DNA of 64,000 nucleotides from Oligoflexia bacterium (GTDB lineage Bacteria > Bdellovibrionota > UBA1018), in assembly GCA_031292385.1 (NCBI GenBank), contig JARLHE010000004.1, positions 62,001 through 126,000 of the forward strand. Direction: 5' to 3'. The notes under the pieces were generated by a model. It did not search any database. It saw nothing but the letters and a program-made list of their open reading frames with translations, and had not been told where the DNA came from. Made by a program: the position numbers and the translations under genes. Shown piece after piece: positions 1 through 8,790 of the stretch (position 1 is the stretch's first letter; each line of letters opens with the position of its first letter).

Positions 1-1
1 C

Positions 2-1660
2 AGAAAAATCAATTTACGAAACTTGGGACCCTCCGCGGTCGGGGTTTCGCTGGATGAAGCCGTCACCCTTGCCGACCTGGAAGACCTCCTCGCCGTTTTC
101 GCCGAAGGTGCGGGCAAAACCCTCGATTTCTCGGTTTCCGATATCGCTTCGGCGGCGAAATCCCAGATCGCCGACGAGCTGAAAAGAAAGACCGGATATC
201 TCGCGCATCCTGTCTTCAATACCCACCACTCGGAAACCGCGATGCTGCGCTATATGCGCAAGCTGGAATCACGCGATCTTTCGCTCACGAGCTCGATGAT
301 TCCGCTCGGCTCCTGCACGATGAAGCTCAACGCGACGGCCGAAATGTTTCCAATCACCTGGCCGGAATTCTCCAAAATTCATCCCTTCGCGCCAACCGAG
401 CAAACCCAAGGCTACGCGAAAATGCTCACCGGGCTCGAGAAGATGCTCGAGGAAGTGACCGGATTCGCCGCCGTTTCGCTCCAACCCAACGCGGGTTCGC
501 AAGGCGAATACGCGGGATTGCTGGTCATCCGCGGCTACCACCGCTCGCGCGGGGAAGGCCATCGCAACATCTGCCTGATTCCGCGCTCGGCGCACGGAAC
601 CAATCCGGCCAGCGCCGCCATGGCCGGTATGCAAGTCGTCGTGGTCGATTGCGATGCGATGGGCAACGTCGATGTGGCCGATCTGCGCAAGAAGGCCGCT
701 GAACACGCGGCGAATCTCTCCGCGCTGATGATCACCTATCCCTCGACCCACGGCGTTTTCGAGGAAGCCATCATGGAAATCTGCGAGATCGTGCACAAAC
801 ACGGCGGCCAGGTTTACATGGATGGCGCGAATATGAACGCGCAGATCGGGCTCTGCCGTCCCGGCGATTTCGGCCCGGATGTTTGCCATCTGAACCTGCA
901 CAAGACTTTTTGCATCCCGCACGGCGGCGGGGGCCCGGGCATGGGCCCCATCGGCGTACAGAAGCATCTCGCTCCATTTCTGCCTGGGCATCCGCTCGTG
1001 AAAACCGGCGGCGAACAAGGAGTCGGCCCGGTGTCGGCCGCTCCCTGGGGCAGCGCGAGCATTTTGCCGATTTCCTGGATGTATATCCGCATGATGGGCG
1101 CATCCGGCCTGAAGAGCGCAACCGAGGTCGCGATTTTGAACGCGAACTACATCGCCAAGAAATTGAGTCCGCATTATCCCGTCTTGTATCGCGGCAAAGA
1201 AGGCTTCGTCGCGCATGAGTGCATCTTTGATTGCCGCCAGTTCAAGGAAACGACGGGCGTGGAAGTCGAAGACATCGCCAAGCGCCTGATGGATTACGGC
1301 TTCCACGCGCCAACGGTTTCATTCCCGGTCGCGGGTACCTTGATGGTCGAGCCGACCGAAAGCGAACCGATCGAAGAACTGGATCGTTTCTGCGAAGCGA
1401 TGATTCAAATCCGCGCGGAAATCGCGGAGATCGAGCAAGGCAAGGCGGATCGCGCGGACAACGTGCTCAAGAACGCGCCGCACACCGCGCTGCAGGTCAC
1501 GCGCTCGGAGTGGACCCGTCCTTACTCGCGCGAAAAGGCGGCGTTTCCGACCGCGTCCACGCGCGACCAGAAGTTCTGGCCCGCGGTGGCGCGAATCAAC
1601 AACGTGCTGGGCGATCGCAATCTGATTTGCTCGTGCCCACCGATTGATGAGTACAGCTGA
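2..1660 (+). CDS. gcvP: Glycine dehydrogenase (decarboxylating) P-protein, 5'-truncated by window edge
   Basis: C-terminal part of the PLP-dependent P-protein of the glycine cleavage system, which decarboxylates glycine and hands the aminomethyl group to the lipoyl arm of GcvH. The frame is open to the left edge and the first visible residues (KINLRNLG) resemble the interior of a full-length protein, so the true start is outside; whether this is a single-chain GcvP or the GcvPB subunit cannot be seen. The PLP lysine is in LNLHKTF (lysine codon 902-904), followed by the glycine-rich HGGGGPGMG loop; the N-terminal part carries [14 protein letters not shown], typical of the family. It faces gcvH, gcvT and folD across a 2.7-kb block of unrelated genes, and its last 20 bases are nearly repeated at 3286-3305. 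Confidence 0.96.
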   Translation, partial: RKINLRNLGPSAVGVSLDEAVTLADLEDLLAVFAEGAGKTLDFSVSDIASAAKSQIADELKRKTGYLAHPVFNTHHSETAMLRYMRKLESRDLSLTSSMIPLGSCTMKLNATAEMFPITWPEFSKIHPFAPTEQTQGYAKMLTGLEKMLEEVTGFAAVSLQPNAGSQGEYAGLLVIRGYHRSRGEGHRNICLIPRSAHGTNPASAAMAGMQVVVVDCDAMGNVDVADLRKKAAEHAANLSALMITYPSTHGVFEEAIMEICEIVHKHGGQVYMDGANMNAQIGLCRPGDFGPDVCHLNLHKTFCIPHGGGGPGMGPIGVQKHLAPFLPGHPLVKTGGEQGVGPVSAAPWGSASILPISWMYIRMMGASGLKSATEVAILNANYIAKKLSPHYPVLYRGKEGFVAHECIFDCRQFKETTGVEVEDIAKRLMDYGFHAPTVSFPVAGTLMVEPTESEPIEELDRFCEAMIQIRAEIAEIEQGKADRADNVLKNAPHTALQVTRSEWTRPYSREKAAFPTASTRDQKFWPAVARINNVLGDRNLICSCPPIDEYS

Positions 1661-2441
1661 GGTTTTTGCCGTTGACGCGTTTGTCAGGCATGAGTGCCTG
1701 GGAAATATTGCCGGTGTTTGCGTACCTTCCGCTGACCTAACCGAGGTAGATTTTCAAGGGATCGCAGCGAGATTCGGCGCGCCGGAGACGGCGTTTGTTT
1801 TCAAGAAAGATAAGCGATTTGAGATTCGCTGGTTCACGCCGGAAATGGAGGTGGACTTATGCGGACATGCGACTTTGGCCGCTGCAGCGTTAATTTGGCG
1901 GCAAGAGGAGTCTCTTTCTCTCGAAGAGATCACATTTGAATCCAAGAGCGGCTCTCTTCACTGCCGCAAGTCGGAGGAGGGCTTGATCGAGTTGGATTTC
2001 CCCGCGTTGCCTGTGGTCGAGGCGAGTCCAGAGCCCGGACTTTTAACGGCCTTGGGCATTCAACGCCCTCTCTTCGTCGGAAAGTCCGAGAATTATTTTT
2101 TGATTGAAGCAAATGACGTTTCGACGGTTTTAAAGCTATCTCCACGATTCGATTTGATGAAGCTTTTGGATTCGGCAGGGGTCTTTGTCACGGCCAAAAG
2201 CGCCCCGCCGTTTGACTTCGTGTCGCGTTGTTTTTTTCCGAAGGAAGGGATTCCGGAAGATCCGGTTACGGGGTCGGCCCATTGTTCATTGGGTCCTTAT
2301 TGGCGAAAGAAGCTGTCCAAGGACGTCCTCAGGGCTCGTCAAGTTTCTTCCCGGGGTGGGGATATTAGAATCACCTTCAAAAATGCGCGCGTGATTTTGG
2401 GCGGAAGAGTCCGCATTCATCCGGGATCGGTGATCGTCTAA
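1647..2441 (+). CDS. PhzF-family isomerase/epimerase-like protein
   Basis: 264 residues, the usual size of the PhzF/YddE family of two-domain, diaminopimelate-epimerase-fold enzymes that isomerise or epimerise small molecules without cofactor. Visible family marks: VDAF near the N-terminus, APETAF with the conserved catalytic-type glutamate at about residue 46, [10 protein letters not shown] near residue 70, and EDPVTGSAH near residue 205. ATG at 1647 overlaps the end of gcvP by 14 bases; a TTG three bases earlier is possible. The substrate cannot be predicted for this family. The gene looks lower in GC than gcvP and lies in the block that separates gcvP from gcvH, so I take it for an acquired passenger. 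Confidence 0.88.
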   Translation: MSTAEVFAVDAFVRHECLGNIAGVCVPSADLTEVDFQGIAARFGAPETAFVFKKDKRFEIRWFTPEMEVDLCGHATLAAAALIWRQEESLSLEEITFESKSGSLHCRKSEEGLIELDFPALPVVEASPEPGLLTALGIQRPLFVGKSENYFLIEANDVSTVLKLSPRFDLMKLLDSAGVFVTAKSAPPFDFVSRCFFPKEGIPEDPVTGSAHCSLGPYWRKKLSKDVLRARQVSSRGGDIRITFKNARVILGGRVRIHPGSVIV

Positions 2442-2593
2442 CCCTAACAGGCCCCCGCCATGCTCGTGAGCCAGAAATCGTGGGCTTCGAGACAAGATAA
2501 CCCATGCCTCGTTCCGTACGAGAGCCAGATCCACTGAGAGACCGCTGGAACTGTTTTTATGCGGCACGTCGATTGCTATGTTTAGCGGCAATT

Positions 2594-3241
2594 ATGATGA
2601 GTGATTGGAAGGAGCTGCTACAAATCGTTCTTTCGTTTGCTTCAACGGCCGCCGGGGTCTGGGCGGCGTTTTTAATTTTTCTTGTGGTTCTTCTGCATGA
2701 CATGTCGACTGAAAAGAGAAGAAGGACCAAAGAGATTTGGTCTGAGGCGAGGATTCTCTGGCAAGAATTCTCCAAAAGCACGGGCGCCGATCGAACCCTT
2801 CTCAGTCAAAAACATCCGGAATGGGGAATCGACGCGCTCTCCGTGAATAGAGCTGAAACGGACGTAAAGACCTTTCAAAAGCTTCTGCAAACGCTTTCGA
2901 AACACCACGTCATTCGGTCTCTCGGTAAAGCGCAGCTGGATAGCCCTCTCATTCAGCTTCATCATCAACGGAAATTGAGCGCCAATGAATGGCAGCAAGC
3001 CATCGATATTCTTGCCAAGGAAATGCGGAGTGTGGATCGTGAAATCATTCCGCCTCACAAGAGCCTGAGACTCGGGCTGCTTGCGATCGCGGGCAATATT
3101 CTGCTCCTGATCACCCCGATCTGCCTCCCCAGGAGCCTGGCCGCGCTCTACTCCATCATTCTCGCGGCTCTGATCATGAACTTCTCAGCTGGATTTACTC
3201 TTTACTTCCAACTGAAGCGGGTTTTTCGGGTCATTGAATAG
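2594..3241 (+). CDS. Unknown membrane protein, three predicted transmembrane segments
   Basis: I do not recognise this family. From the ATG at 2594 (or 2597) the protein has 215 residues: one hydrophobic segment near residues 7-35, a basic cytoplasmic-type stretch (TEKRRRTK), a charged soluble domain of about 100 residues, and two hydrophobic segments near the C-terminus. An upstream in-frame ATG at 2504 would add 30 residues with no membrane or signal character, so the internal start is preferred, although neither has a clear Shine-Dalgarno sequence. It ends directly at the gcvH-tail/gcvP-tail scar (3242-3305) and is AT-richer than the core genes around it, in keeping with transfer into this spot. 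Confidence 0.55.
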   Translation: MMSDWKELLQIVLSFASTAAGVWAAFLIFLVVLLHDMSTEKRRRTKEIWSEARILWQEFSKSTGADRTLLSQKHPEWGIDALSVNRAETDVKTFQKLLQTLSKHHVIRSLGKAQLDSPLIQLHHQRKLSANEWQQAIDILAKEMRSVDREIIPPHKSLRLGLLAIAGNILLLITPICLPRSLAALYSIILAALIMNFSAGFTLYFQLKRVFRVIE

Positions 3242-3305
3242 AAACACTCGTCACGCGACGAAGCTCTCGTAAGCAGCCGTGTCGCCGATTGATGACTACA
3301 GCTGA
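3242..3305. repeat. Composite scar: gcvH 3' end joined to gcvP 3' end
   Basis: Bases 3242-3260 copy the terminator flank downstream of gcvH (4359-4377); 3261-3279 copy the last codons of gcvH (4411-4429, one mismatch, synonymous); 3286-3305 copy the last 20 bases of gcvP (1641-1660, one mismatch). Relative to the gcvH locus the copy lacks about 32 bases lying between two direct CGCGACGA repeats. The order, gcvH tail then gcvP tail, is what the junction of two units (gcvP tail - cargo - gcvH tail) placed in tandem would leave. Coordinates could be off by one base. Confidence 0.8.
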
Positions 3306-3355
3306 TTTCCAGGCGCGCTTGCGGCGGAACCGATGCTATGCCATCGCAACGGCGG

Positions 3356-4195
3356 CTATTCGACGAGCCTGGACAATTCCGCCAGGACACATTCGCGCAA
3401 AAGGTGCGATGTCTTGAACACTGGAGGAATATCCCGAAGCCGCAGAGTTGAATATCTTCGCAATTCATCGCTCTTCAGACTATTCCTGCCCTCAATGACA
3501 TGACGTTGAAGCTCCGGATCTGGAGAAACATAGTAGTTATAAAATTCCTCTTCTTTTTCTACATGTTTTAGAGGGGTATTGGCGATCTCATCCTTCACTT
3601 CTGCAGGAAAATCATCAGGGTTTGCGGAATACCAAGCTATCGACCTTGGGTTCACGACAATCCATTCGCGGAATAATGGCGCCACATCCGCATTATTTTT
3701 TTTATATATATGAAGTATTAAATCTGGAACGACGTTTTTATCAATCCCGTTCAGTAAGGTTGCCCGTTCCACCTCGGTTTGGTCGCCTATCGTGGTCACG
3801 ACCATGGTTTTCGCGGAGGGACTTGGTTTCAACATCAGCAACACAGGATGGGGCCCACTGGCATACTCTTCATTTTCATTCACGGCCATGGCCGTCGTAG
3901 GGTGAGACCAAGCAAAGAGAGCTTCTGTTGATTCGGGCAAGGCGTGGCGGTCCGCAAATAGGCTATCCCGCATATCTTTCATTGGCAGCACCTTGGAACC
4001 GGGATGGCTATTCGCCGCGCGGATCATTCCACTCAGAGCGCTCCAGTGGAAAAGATACTTTGGAACGGCCACTGTACCGTCGGGATTCACGTGCGTGGCA
4101 AAGACACTATGATCGCCGGCAACCGCCAAGTTCACGCAGAAACAGGTGAACAACAGCCACAGAGGCATTCCATTTCGTCTCGCGATGAAAATCAT
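3356..4195 (-). CDS. Unknown secreted protein
   Basis: I do not recognise the family. From the ATG at 4195 the protein has 279 residues and begins with a plausible signal peptide: basic RR, hydrophobic core WLLFTCFCVNLAVA, then a cleavable AVAGD site. An in-frame ATG at 4249 adds 18 residues and cannot be excluded. The mature part has YLFHWSALSGMIRAA near the start, then LFAWSHPTTAMAVNENEEY and a predicted beta strand HPVLLMLK, then a charged C-terminal half. It stands alone on the minus strand between the scar (3242-3305) and the gcvH terminator, and is AT-rich, with a T/TA run near 3698-3712, so it is probably a horizontally acquired passenger. Confidence 0.6.
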   Translation of the reverse strand: MIFIARRNGMPLWLLFTCFCVNLAVAGDHSVFATHVNPDGTVAVPKYLFHWSALSGMIRAANSHPGSKVLPMKDMRDSLFADRHALPESTEALFAWSHPTTAMAVNENEEYASGPHPVLLMLKPSPSAKTMVVTTIGDQTEVERATLLNGIDKNVVPDLILHIYKKNNADVAPLFREWIVVNPRSIAWYSANPDDFPAEVKDEIANTPLKHVEKEEEFYNYYVSPDPELQRHVIEGRNSLKSDELRRYSTLRLRDIPPVFKTSHLLRECVLAELSRLVE

Positions 4196-4357
4196 AGCTT
4201 GGGCGAACATCCGAACAAACAGCATCAGACAATTAGGTGCTTTGCCCATAGCGGCTTTTCGTCCGAATCATTAACTGTCTTGAGACTGTAGATTCTGACT
4301 GCTTTTATCGGTCTTCAACCCAATTGCTCTGGCTACCGCGTCACCGCGATGGCGGTC

Positions 4358-4380
4358 AAAACACTCGTCACGCGACGAGT
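4358..4380 (-). terminator. Intrinsic terminator of the folD-gcvT-gcvH operon
   Basis: On the minus strand a 7-bp stem ACTCGTC / GACGAGT with a 4-base loop is followed by TTTT (complement of 4358-4361), 12 bases beyond the gcvH stop codon. Most of it is repeated in the scar at 3242-3260. Confidence 0.6.
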
Positions 4381-4391
4381 TCATTCTTCAT

Positions 4392-4781
4392 TTATTTTTG
4401 AGTCGCGACGAAGCTCTCGTAAGCGGCCGCATCCAAAAGATCATTCAACGACGCGGGATCGGTCACTTCCACTTTGATGATCCAAGCGTCCGTGTGCGGA
4501 GCGCGATTGATCGTGCCCGGATCGTCCGGAAGAGCGGTGTTCACTTCAATCACTTTGCCGGTGACCGGTGAATAAAGGTCCGAAACGGCTTTGATGCTTT
4601 CGACCACGCCGAAAGTCTCGCCCTTTTTAATGCTGCGGCCGACGGCCGGAAGCTCGACATAAACCACGTCGCCGAGCGCGCTCTGCGCGTGATCGGTGAT
4701 GCCGACCGTAACCTGATTGCCGGCAATGCGTGCCCATTCGTGATCTTTCGTGTATTTGAGGTCAGCGGGAAAACGAGCCAT
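4392..4781 (-). CDS. gcvH: Glycine cleavage system H protein (lipoyl carrier)
   Basis: 129 residues, normal length. The lipoyl lysine is K64 in the ESIKAVSD motif; the protein carries the aminomethyl group from the P-protein to the T-protein. The start follows a good AGGAGAG Shine-Dalgarno. It is the last gene of folD-gcvT-gcvH on the minus strand, 11 bases after gcvT, and a hairpin terminator follows it. Its partner gcvP lies on the opposite strand beyond an insert of about 2.7 kb. Confidence 0.97.
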   Translation of the reverse strand: MARFPADLKYTKDHEWARIAGNQVTVGITDHAQSALGDVVYVELPAVGRSIKKGETFGVVESIKAVSDLYSPVTGKVIEVNTALPDDPGTINRAPHTDAWIIKVEVTDPASLNDLLDAAAYESFVATQK

Positions 4782-4792
4782 GAGTTTCTCTC

Positions 4793-5902
4793 CTATTTTT
4801 TGTAAAATGGCGTCGGTACCACTTCGGCCAAAACCTTGGCGCCGCGAATATCGACGGTGAATTTTGTTCCTTCAGCTGCGTGCTCGGCCGTGAGATAAGC
4901 GACACCGATACTGGTCTTGAGCATCGGCGATTGAGTACCGCTCGTCACTTCGCCGATTCGGGTTTGCCCGTCAGCCGTGAAAACGGGGTAGCCGTGTCGC
5001 GCGATTCCCCGATCAACGAGGCGAAACCCAACCAGCTTGCGGCGAAGGCCCGCTTCTTTCGCCCTCACAATCGGGGCTTTGCCGACAAAATCGCCTTTAT
5101 CGAGCTTCGTGACCCAGCCCAAGCCCGCTTCGAGTGGATTGGTTTCATCCGAAAGCTCGTTGCCGTAAAGCGGATATTTCATTTCAAGCCGGAGCGTATC
5201 GCGCGCGCCGAGCCCGCAAGGACGCAAGCCCAGCGGTTGGCCTTTTTGATAAAGCGCGCGCCAGACTTCAGGACCCTTTTCCCAAGGGATATAGACTTCA
5301 AAGCCGTCTTCGCCGGTGTAACCGGTGCGGGCCAAAATCGCGGGAATCGAACCCAAAACCTTGCCTTCGGCAAACCAATAGGTCTTGATCGGGGCGAGCG
5401 GGGTGTCGGTCAGGGATTGCAGGATTTCAGCGGCCTTCGGGCCTTGAATCGCGATTTGCGTGTAATGCGCGCTTTCGTTGGTCAAAGTGAACGCTCCCGC
5501 CGGTTTTCCGAAACCGGAAGCCACGCGCTGCATATGCGCGAAATCTTTGTCAGTGTTGCTCGCGTTCACGACCACTAAAAAACGATCGTTCGCCCGGCGA
5601 TAAATAACCAGGTCATCGACGATTCCGCCATGCTCATTGCACATGGCCGAATATTGAGCCTGACCGACCGCGATCTTGGCGACATTGTTCGTCACCAGAT
5701 AATTCAAAAACGCTTCCGCATCGGGACCTTCGACATGAACCTCGCCCATGTGGCTGACATCAAAAAGACCCGCGGCGGTTCTGCACGCCACGTGTTCGTC
5801 CATCAGTCCCGAATACTGGACAGGTAGCTCCCAGCCGCCGAAATCAATTAACCGACCATTGAGCTTTTGATGTTCTTCGAAAAGTGCCGTTCTTTTAAGC
5901 AT
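4793..5902 (-). CDS. gcvT: Aminomethyltransferase (glycine cleavage T protein)
   Basis: 369 residues. Moves the methylene group from aminomethyl-GcvH to tetrahydrofolate, releasing ammonia and giving 5,10-methylene-THF. Family marks: FDVSHMGEV near residue 50, YRRANDRFLVVVNASN near residue 105 and GARDTLRLE near residue 228. The ATG at 5902 is preferred because it gives the family's standard start (LKRTALFEEH); a TTG further upstream would only add a non-homologous extension reaching into folD. It sits 37 bases after folD, which uses its product, and 11 bases before gcvH. Confidence 0.96.
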   Translation of the reverse strand: MLKRTALFEEHQKLNGRLIDFGGWELPVQYSGLMDEHVACRTAAGLFDVSHMGEVHVEGPDAEAFLNYLVTNNVAKIAVGQAQYSAMCNEHGGIVDDLVIYRRANDRFLVVVNASNTDKDFAHMQRVASGFGKPAGAFTLTNESAHYTQIAIQGPKAAEILQSLTDTPLAPIKTYWFAEGKVLGSIPAILARTGYTGEDGFEVYIPWEKGPEVWRALYQKGQPLGLRPCGLGARDTLRLEMKYPLYGNELSDETNPLEAGLGWVTKLDKGDFVGKAPIVRAKEAGLRRKLVGFRLVDRGIARHGYPVFTADGQTRIGEVTSGTQSPMLKTSIGVAYLTAEHAAEGTKFTVDIRGAKVLAEVVPTPFYKK

Positions 5903-5939
5903 GAGTAAACCCAGACTTAACACCGAAGGCGGACGATGT

Positions 5940-6785
5940 CTAACCCCGCTGCTCGGCGGCCCAGACCGTGTTTTGAAGCAGCATGGCAATCGTCATCGGG
6001 CCCACGCCGCCCGGAACCGGGGTAATGGCGGATGCTTTCGCGGCAACTTCCGCATAAGCGACATCGCCCACGATTTTCCCGTCAGCCCGTCGATTAATAC
6101 CCACATCGATCACCACCGCGCCTTCCCGGACGTGCGCCGCACCGATGAATTCGGGCTTGCCGATCGCCGCCACCACGATATCGGCTTGGCGGGAGATCGC
6201 CGCCAGATCCGCAGTCCGGCTATGGCAATGAAATACCGTCGCATTTGCCTGCAAAAGAAGGGAGGCCATCGGCTTTCCGACAATCGAGCTTCTGCCGATG
6301 ATGCAGGCATTTTTCCCGGCGACCGAAATCTTGTAATACTGAAGCAACTCCATCACCCCCGCCGGCGTGCAGGGGGCAAAAGTCGGAAGTCCCAGCGTCA
6401 AGCGGCCCGTATTGATCGGATGAAAAGCATCGACGTCCTTTTCCGGTGCGACCCAGTAAAGAACCTCTTCTTCGCGGAAGCTCTTAGGCAGGGGACGTTG
6501 AATCAAAATTCCGTCGACCTTCGAATCTTCGTTGAGCATCTGGATCGCCGCGCGAACCTCTTCGGGAGTCGCGCTCGCCGGAAAGTTGATGGTTTCGTGC
6601 TCAAGGCCCACGGACAGCGCGGCTTCGCCCTTTCGTCGGGTATAGATCACGCTTGCCGGATCTTCGCCGACAAGGACGACCGCCAGCCTCGGTTTTCTGC
6701 CGGTCCGGGCCGTGAAGGCCTCGGCTCGAGCTTTTACTTTCGCATGAGTCGCTTCAACCACCGGTTTCGCAAGTATTTGGAGCAT
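5940..6785 (-). CDS. folD: Methylenetetrahydrofolate dehydrogenase / methenyl-THF cyclohydrolase
   Basis: 281 residues, normal length. Bifunctional one-carbon enzyme converting 5,10-methylene-THF to methenyl-THF and then to 10-formyl-THF. Motifs visible: VGEDPAS followed by YTRRKG (the catalytic lysine region YxxxK), IQRPLP, the dinucleotide-binding GRSSIVGKPMA and the C-terminal PVPGGVGPMT. The ATG at 6785 gives the usual MLQIL-type start. First gene of the folD-gcvT-gcvH operon, placing the consumer of the one-carbon unit together with its producer. Confidence 0.96.
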   Translation of the reverse strand: MLQILAKPVVEATHAKVKARAEAFTARTGRKPRLAVVLVGEDPASVIYTRRKGEAALSVGLEHETINFPASATPEEVRAAIQMLNEDSKVDGILIQRPLPKSFREEEVLYWVAPEKDVDAFHPINTGRLTLGLPTFAPCTPAGVMELLQYYKISVAGKNACIIGRSSIVGKPMASLLLQANATVFHCHSRTADLAAISRQADIVVAAIGKPEFIGAAHVREGAVVIDVGINRRADGKIVGDVAYAEVAAKASAITPVPGGVGPMTIAMLLQNTVWAAEQRG

Positions 6786-6839
6786 GCCGTTTTTTCGCAG
6801 AACCCGGAAAATATGTCCATATTTAGTGGATCTATTTTG

Positions 6840-6901
6840 CCGGCCCGGAAAATTTCGCTCGGTCAATTCTGCCTACCTCCCCGTACTTTTTTCCGGGCCG
6901 G
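6840..6901. promoter_or_regulatory. 13-bp perfect inverted repeat in the folD/flgF divergent intergenic region
   Basis: CCGGCCCGGAAAA at 6840-6852 is the exact reverse complement of TTTTCCGGGCCGG at 6889-6901, with a 36-base spacer. A further CCCGGAAAA half-site lies near 6803-6812. Located 55 bases upstream of folD and about 110 upstream of the sigma54-type site. It could be a large leader hairpin of folD or a pair of operator half-sites; the sequence alone does not decide. Confidence 0.5.
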
Positions 6902-7010
6902 GAAAAGACCAACCCGAGTGCGCTCGAGAAAGGCGCTTTGAAACAACGAGATAAGCATCCATGGGCCGGTTTTTTCCGCGTCGGCAAATTTTTTCTTAAA
7001 GAAGCAGGCG

Positions 7011-7027
7011 CGGCATGACGATTGCTT
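7011..7027 (+). promoter_or_regulatory. Sigma54-type (RpoN) promoter of the flagellar operon
   Basis: CGGCATGACGATTGCTT has GG and GC exactly ten bases apart and matches the -24/-12 consensus (TGGCAC-N5-TTGCW) at most positions. It lies about 75 bases before the preferred flgF start; sigma54 control of rod, ring and hook genes is common in flagellated bacteria. Its position also argues against the long flgF start at 7015. Confidence 0.6.
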
Positions 7028-7101
7028 TCTCTTATCCGGACGAGGCGAGGTCAGGACGACTTCGCACAGTGAGACCACGCAGACAGACCGGAGGAAGAAT
7101 C

Positions 7102-7995
7102 TTGGCGAGTGGCATCTGGGTATCAGTTTCAGGAGCGGCAGCGCAGTCCCAAGCCGTCGATACCGTCGCCAATAATTTGGCGAATGCCGATACCATCGGC
7201 TTCAAAAAAGATCAGCCCACGTTCAAAGAATATCTCGCGACGGTCGAACGCGACCACGGCTCAGTCGATATTCCGCGCGGCCCGATCAAAAACAAAGAGC
7301 TCTATCCGCTCGACGGGCGCGACCAATCCTTCGTCGTCGTCGACGGAACTTACACCAACTTCAAACCAGGCCCGTTGCGCGTAACCCAATCGCCGCTGGA
7401 CATCGCGATGGATGGGCCCGGCTTACTGGAAGTGAGCACGCCCCAAGGAATTCGCTACACCCGGCAAGGAAGCCTCAAAGTCGCCATCGACGGCAATCTG
7501 GTCACGAGCGAAGGATACCCGGTCCTTTCTTCCCGGCCCGGAGGGCTTGCCCAACCCGGCCTCGCCGGCGCGGCCCGAACCCCCGCCGGGCAATTCCCGA
7601 TCGATCAAGCCGCGACGGCAGCGCAAGCCCAGGCCGACGCCGCCGGGCGCTTCATCAATCTTCGCGACCGCGGCACGCAACTCACGATCAATAACGCCGG
7701 CGAGCTTTACGCCGGCGACCAACTCATCGCCAAACTTTCGGTCGCCGAGTTCCACGATCTCAACGGCCTCAGAAAAACGGGTGGCGGCATGTTCGAGAAC
7801 AAAGACCCGGCGAACGTCGCCGAGCCCCAAAAAACCGTTGTCCGTCAGGGTATGATCGAAGGCTCGAACGTCAACCCCATTGAAGAGATGACCAATCTCA
7901 TCAAAGCCAACCGCCTCTTCGAGGAAGACCTGAAAGCCATGAAGACTTACGGCGAACTTCTCGGGCGCGAAGCCAACGACATAGGTAAATTATGA
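7102..7995 (+). CDS. flgF: Flagellar basal-body rod protein FlgF (FlgF/FlgG family)
   Basis: 297 residues from a TTG preceded by GGAGGAAG. Proximal rod subunit exported by the flagellar type III system. The N-terminus has the rod/hook signature AVDTVANNLANADTIGFKK and the C-terminus the matching EGSNVNPIEEMTNLIKANRLFEED, which form the coiled-coil D0 domain. The middle contains an Ala/Pro/Gln-rich insertion (about residues 155-185), making the protein longer than E. coli FlgF. A longer in-frame start at 7015 is rejected because the sigma54-type promoter lies inside it. Its stop overlaps the flgG start by four bases. Confidence 0.9.
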   Translation: MASGIWVSVSGAAAQSQAVDTVANNLANADTIGFKKDQPTFKEYLATVERDHGSVDIPRGPIKNKELYPLDGRDQSFVVVDGTYTNFKPGPLRVTQSPLDIAMDGPGLLEVSTPQGIRYTRQGSLKVAIDGNLVTSEGYPVLSSRPGGLAQPGLAGAARTPAGQFPIDQAATAAQAQADAAGRFINLRDRGTQLTINNAGELYAGDQLIAKLSVAEFHDLNGLRKTGGGMFENKDPANVAEPQKTVVRQGMIEGSNVNPIEEMTNLIKANRLFEEDLKAMKTYGELLGREANDIGKL

Positions 7996-8774
7996 TCAAC
8001 GCACTCAGCACCGCCGCCACGGGCCTTGAAGCCCAACAAGCCAATATCGAAAGAATCTCGAGCGATCTCGCGAACGCCAACACGGACGCCTACAAACGCA
8101 GCCGCACGGAATTTCAGGACCTCATGTACCAAACCCAAAAGGAAGCCGGCGGCTCCCTCGGCGCGAGCACGCAGACCCCGGTCGGCATCCAGACCGGCAT
8201 GGGCGTGAAAGTCGGCGCGTCCCATAAAATCTTCGAACAAGGCCCTGCCCGCATGACCTATCACGATTACGACGTGATGATCGAAGGGCGGGGCTTCCTT
8301 CCCGTTCAGCTTCAAAACGGCGAGGTCGCCTACACCCGCAACGGCGCCTTCCATCTGGATGGGCAGGGCCGTCTTCAGCTTTCGAACGGCGCGCAGCTCG
8401 TGCCGCAAATCACGGTCCCGGCCGAAGCGCAAAAAATCAGCATCGGCCAGAACGGCTTGGTCAAAGCCACCATGGCCAACATGTCGGAAGTCACGCTCGG
8501 ACAAATTCAGCTGGTGAGCTTCGTCAACGAAGAGGGCCTCACCGCCGTCGGCGAAAGCCTGTACAAGGCCTCGCTCGGCAGCGGCGCCCCGATTCAGGGA
8601 ATCCCGGGGGAAAACGGGCTCGGCGCGCTCCAACAAGGCGCGCTCGAAGGCTCGAACGTCAACGTCGCCAACAGCATGGTGGAAATGATCACCACCCAGC
8701 GCGCGTACGAAATGGGAACCAAAGTCATGGGCGTCGCCGACCAGATGTGGGGCGCCACGGTGAACATCAAATAA
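7992..8774 (+). CDS. flgG: Flagellar distal rod protein FlgG
   Basis: 260 residues, the family's standard size. Distal rod subunit of the basal body. Starts MINALSTAATGLEAQQANIERISSDLAN-type (rod signature) and ends with the conserved EGSNVNVANSMVEMITTQRAYE motif. Translationally coupled to flgF through ATGA. Followed by flgA, flgH and flgI, so the cell builds rod, P-ring and L-ring from one transcript. Confidence 0.96.
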   Translation: MINALSTAATGLEAQQANIERISSDLANANTDAYKRSRTEFQDLMYQTQKEAGGSLGASTQTPVGIQTGMGVKVGASHKIFEQGPARMTYHDYDVMIEGRGFLPVQLQNGEVAYTRNGAFHLDGQGRLQLSNGAQLVPQITVPAEAQKISIGQNGLVKATMANMSEVTLGQIQLVSFVNEEGLTAVGESLYKASLGSGAPIQGIPGENGLGALQQGALEGSNVNVANSMVEMITTQRAYEMGTKVMGVADQMWGATVNIK

Positions 8775-8790
8775 TAAAACGGGGAATCAC

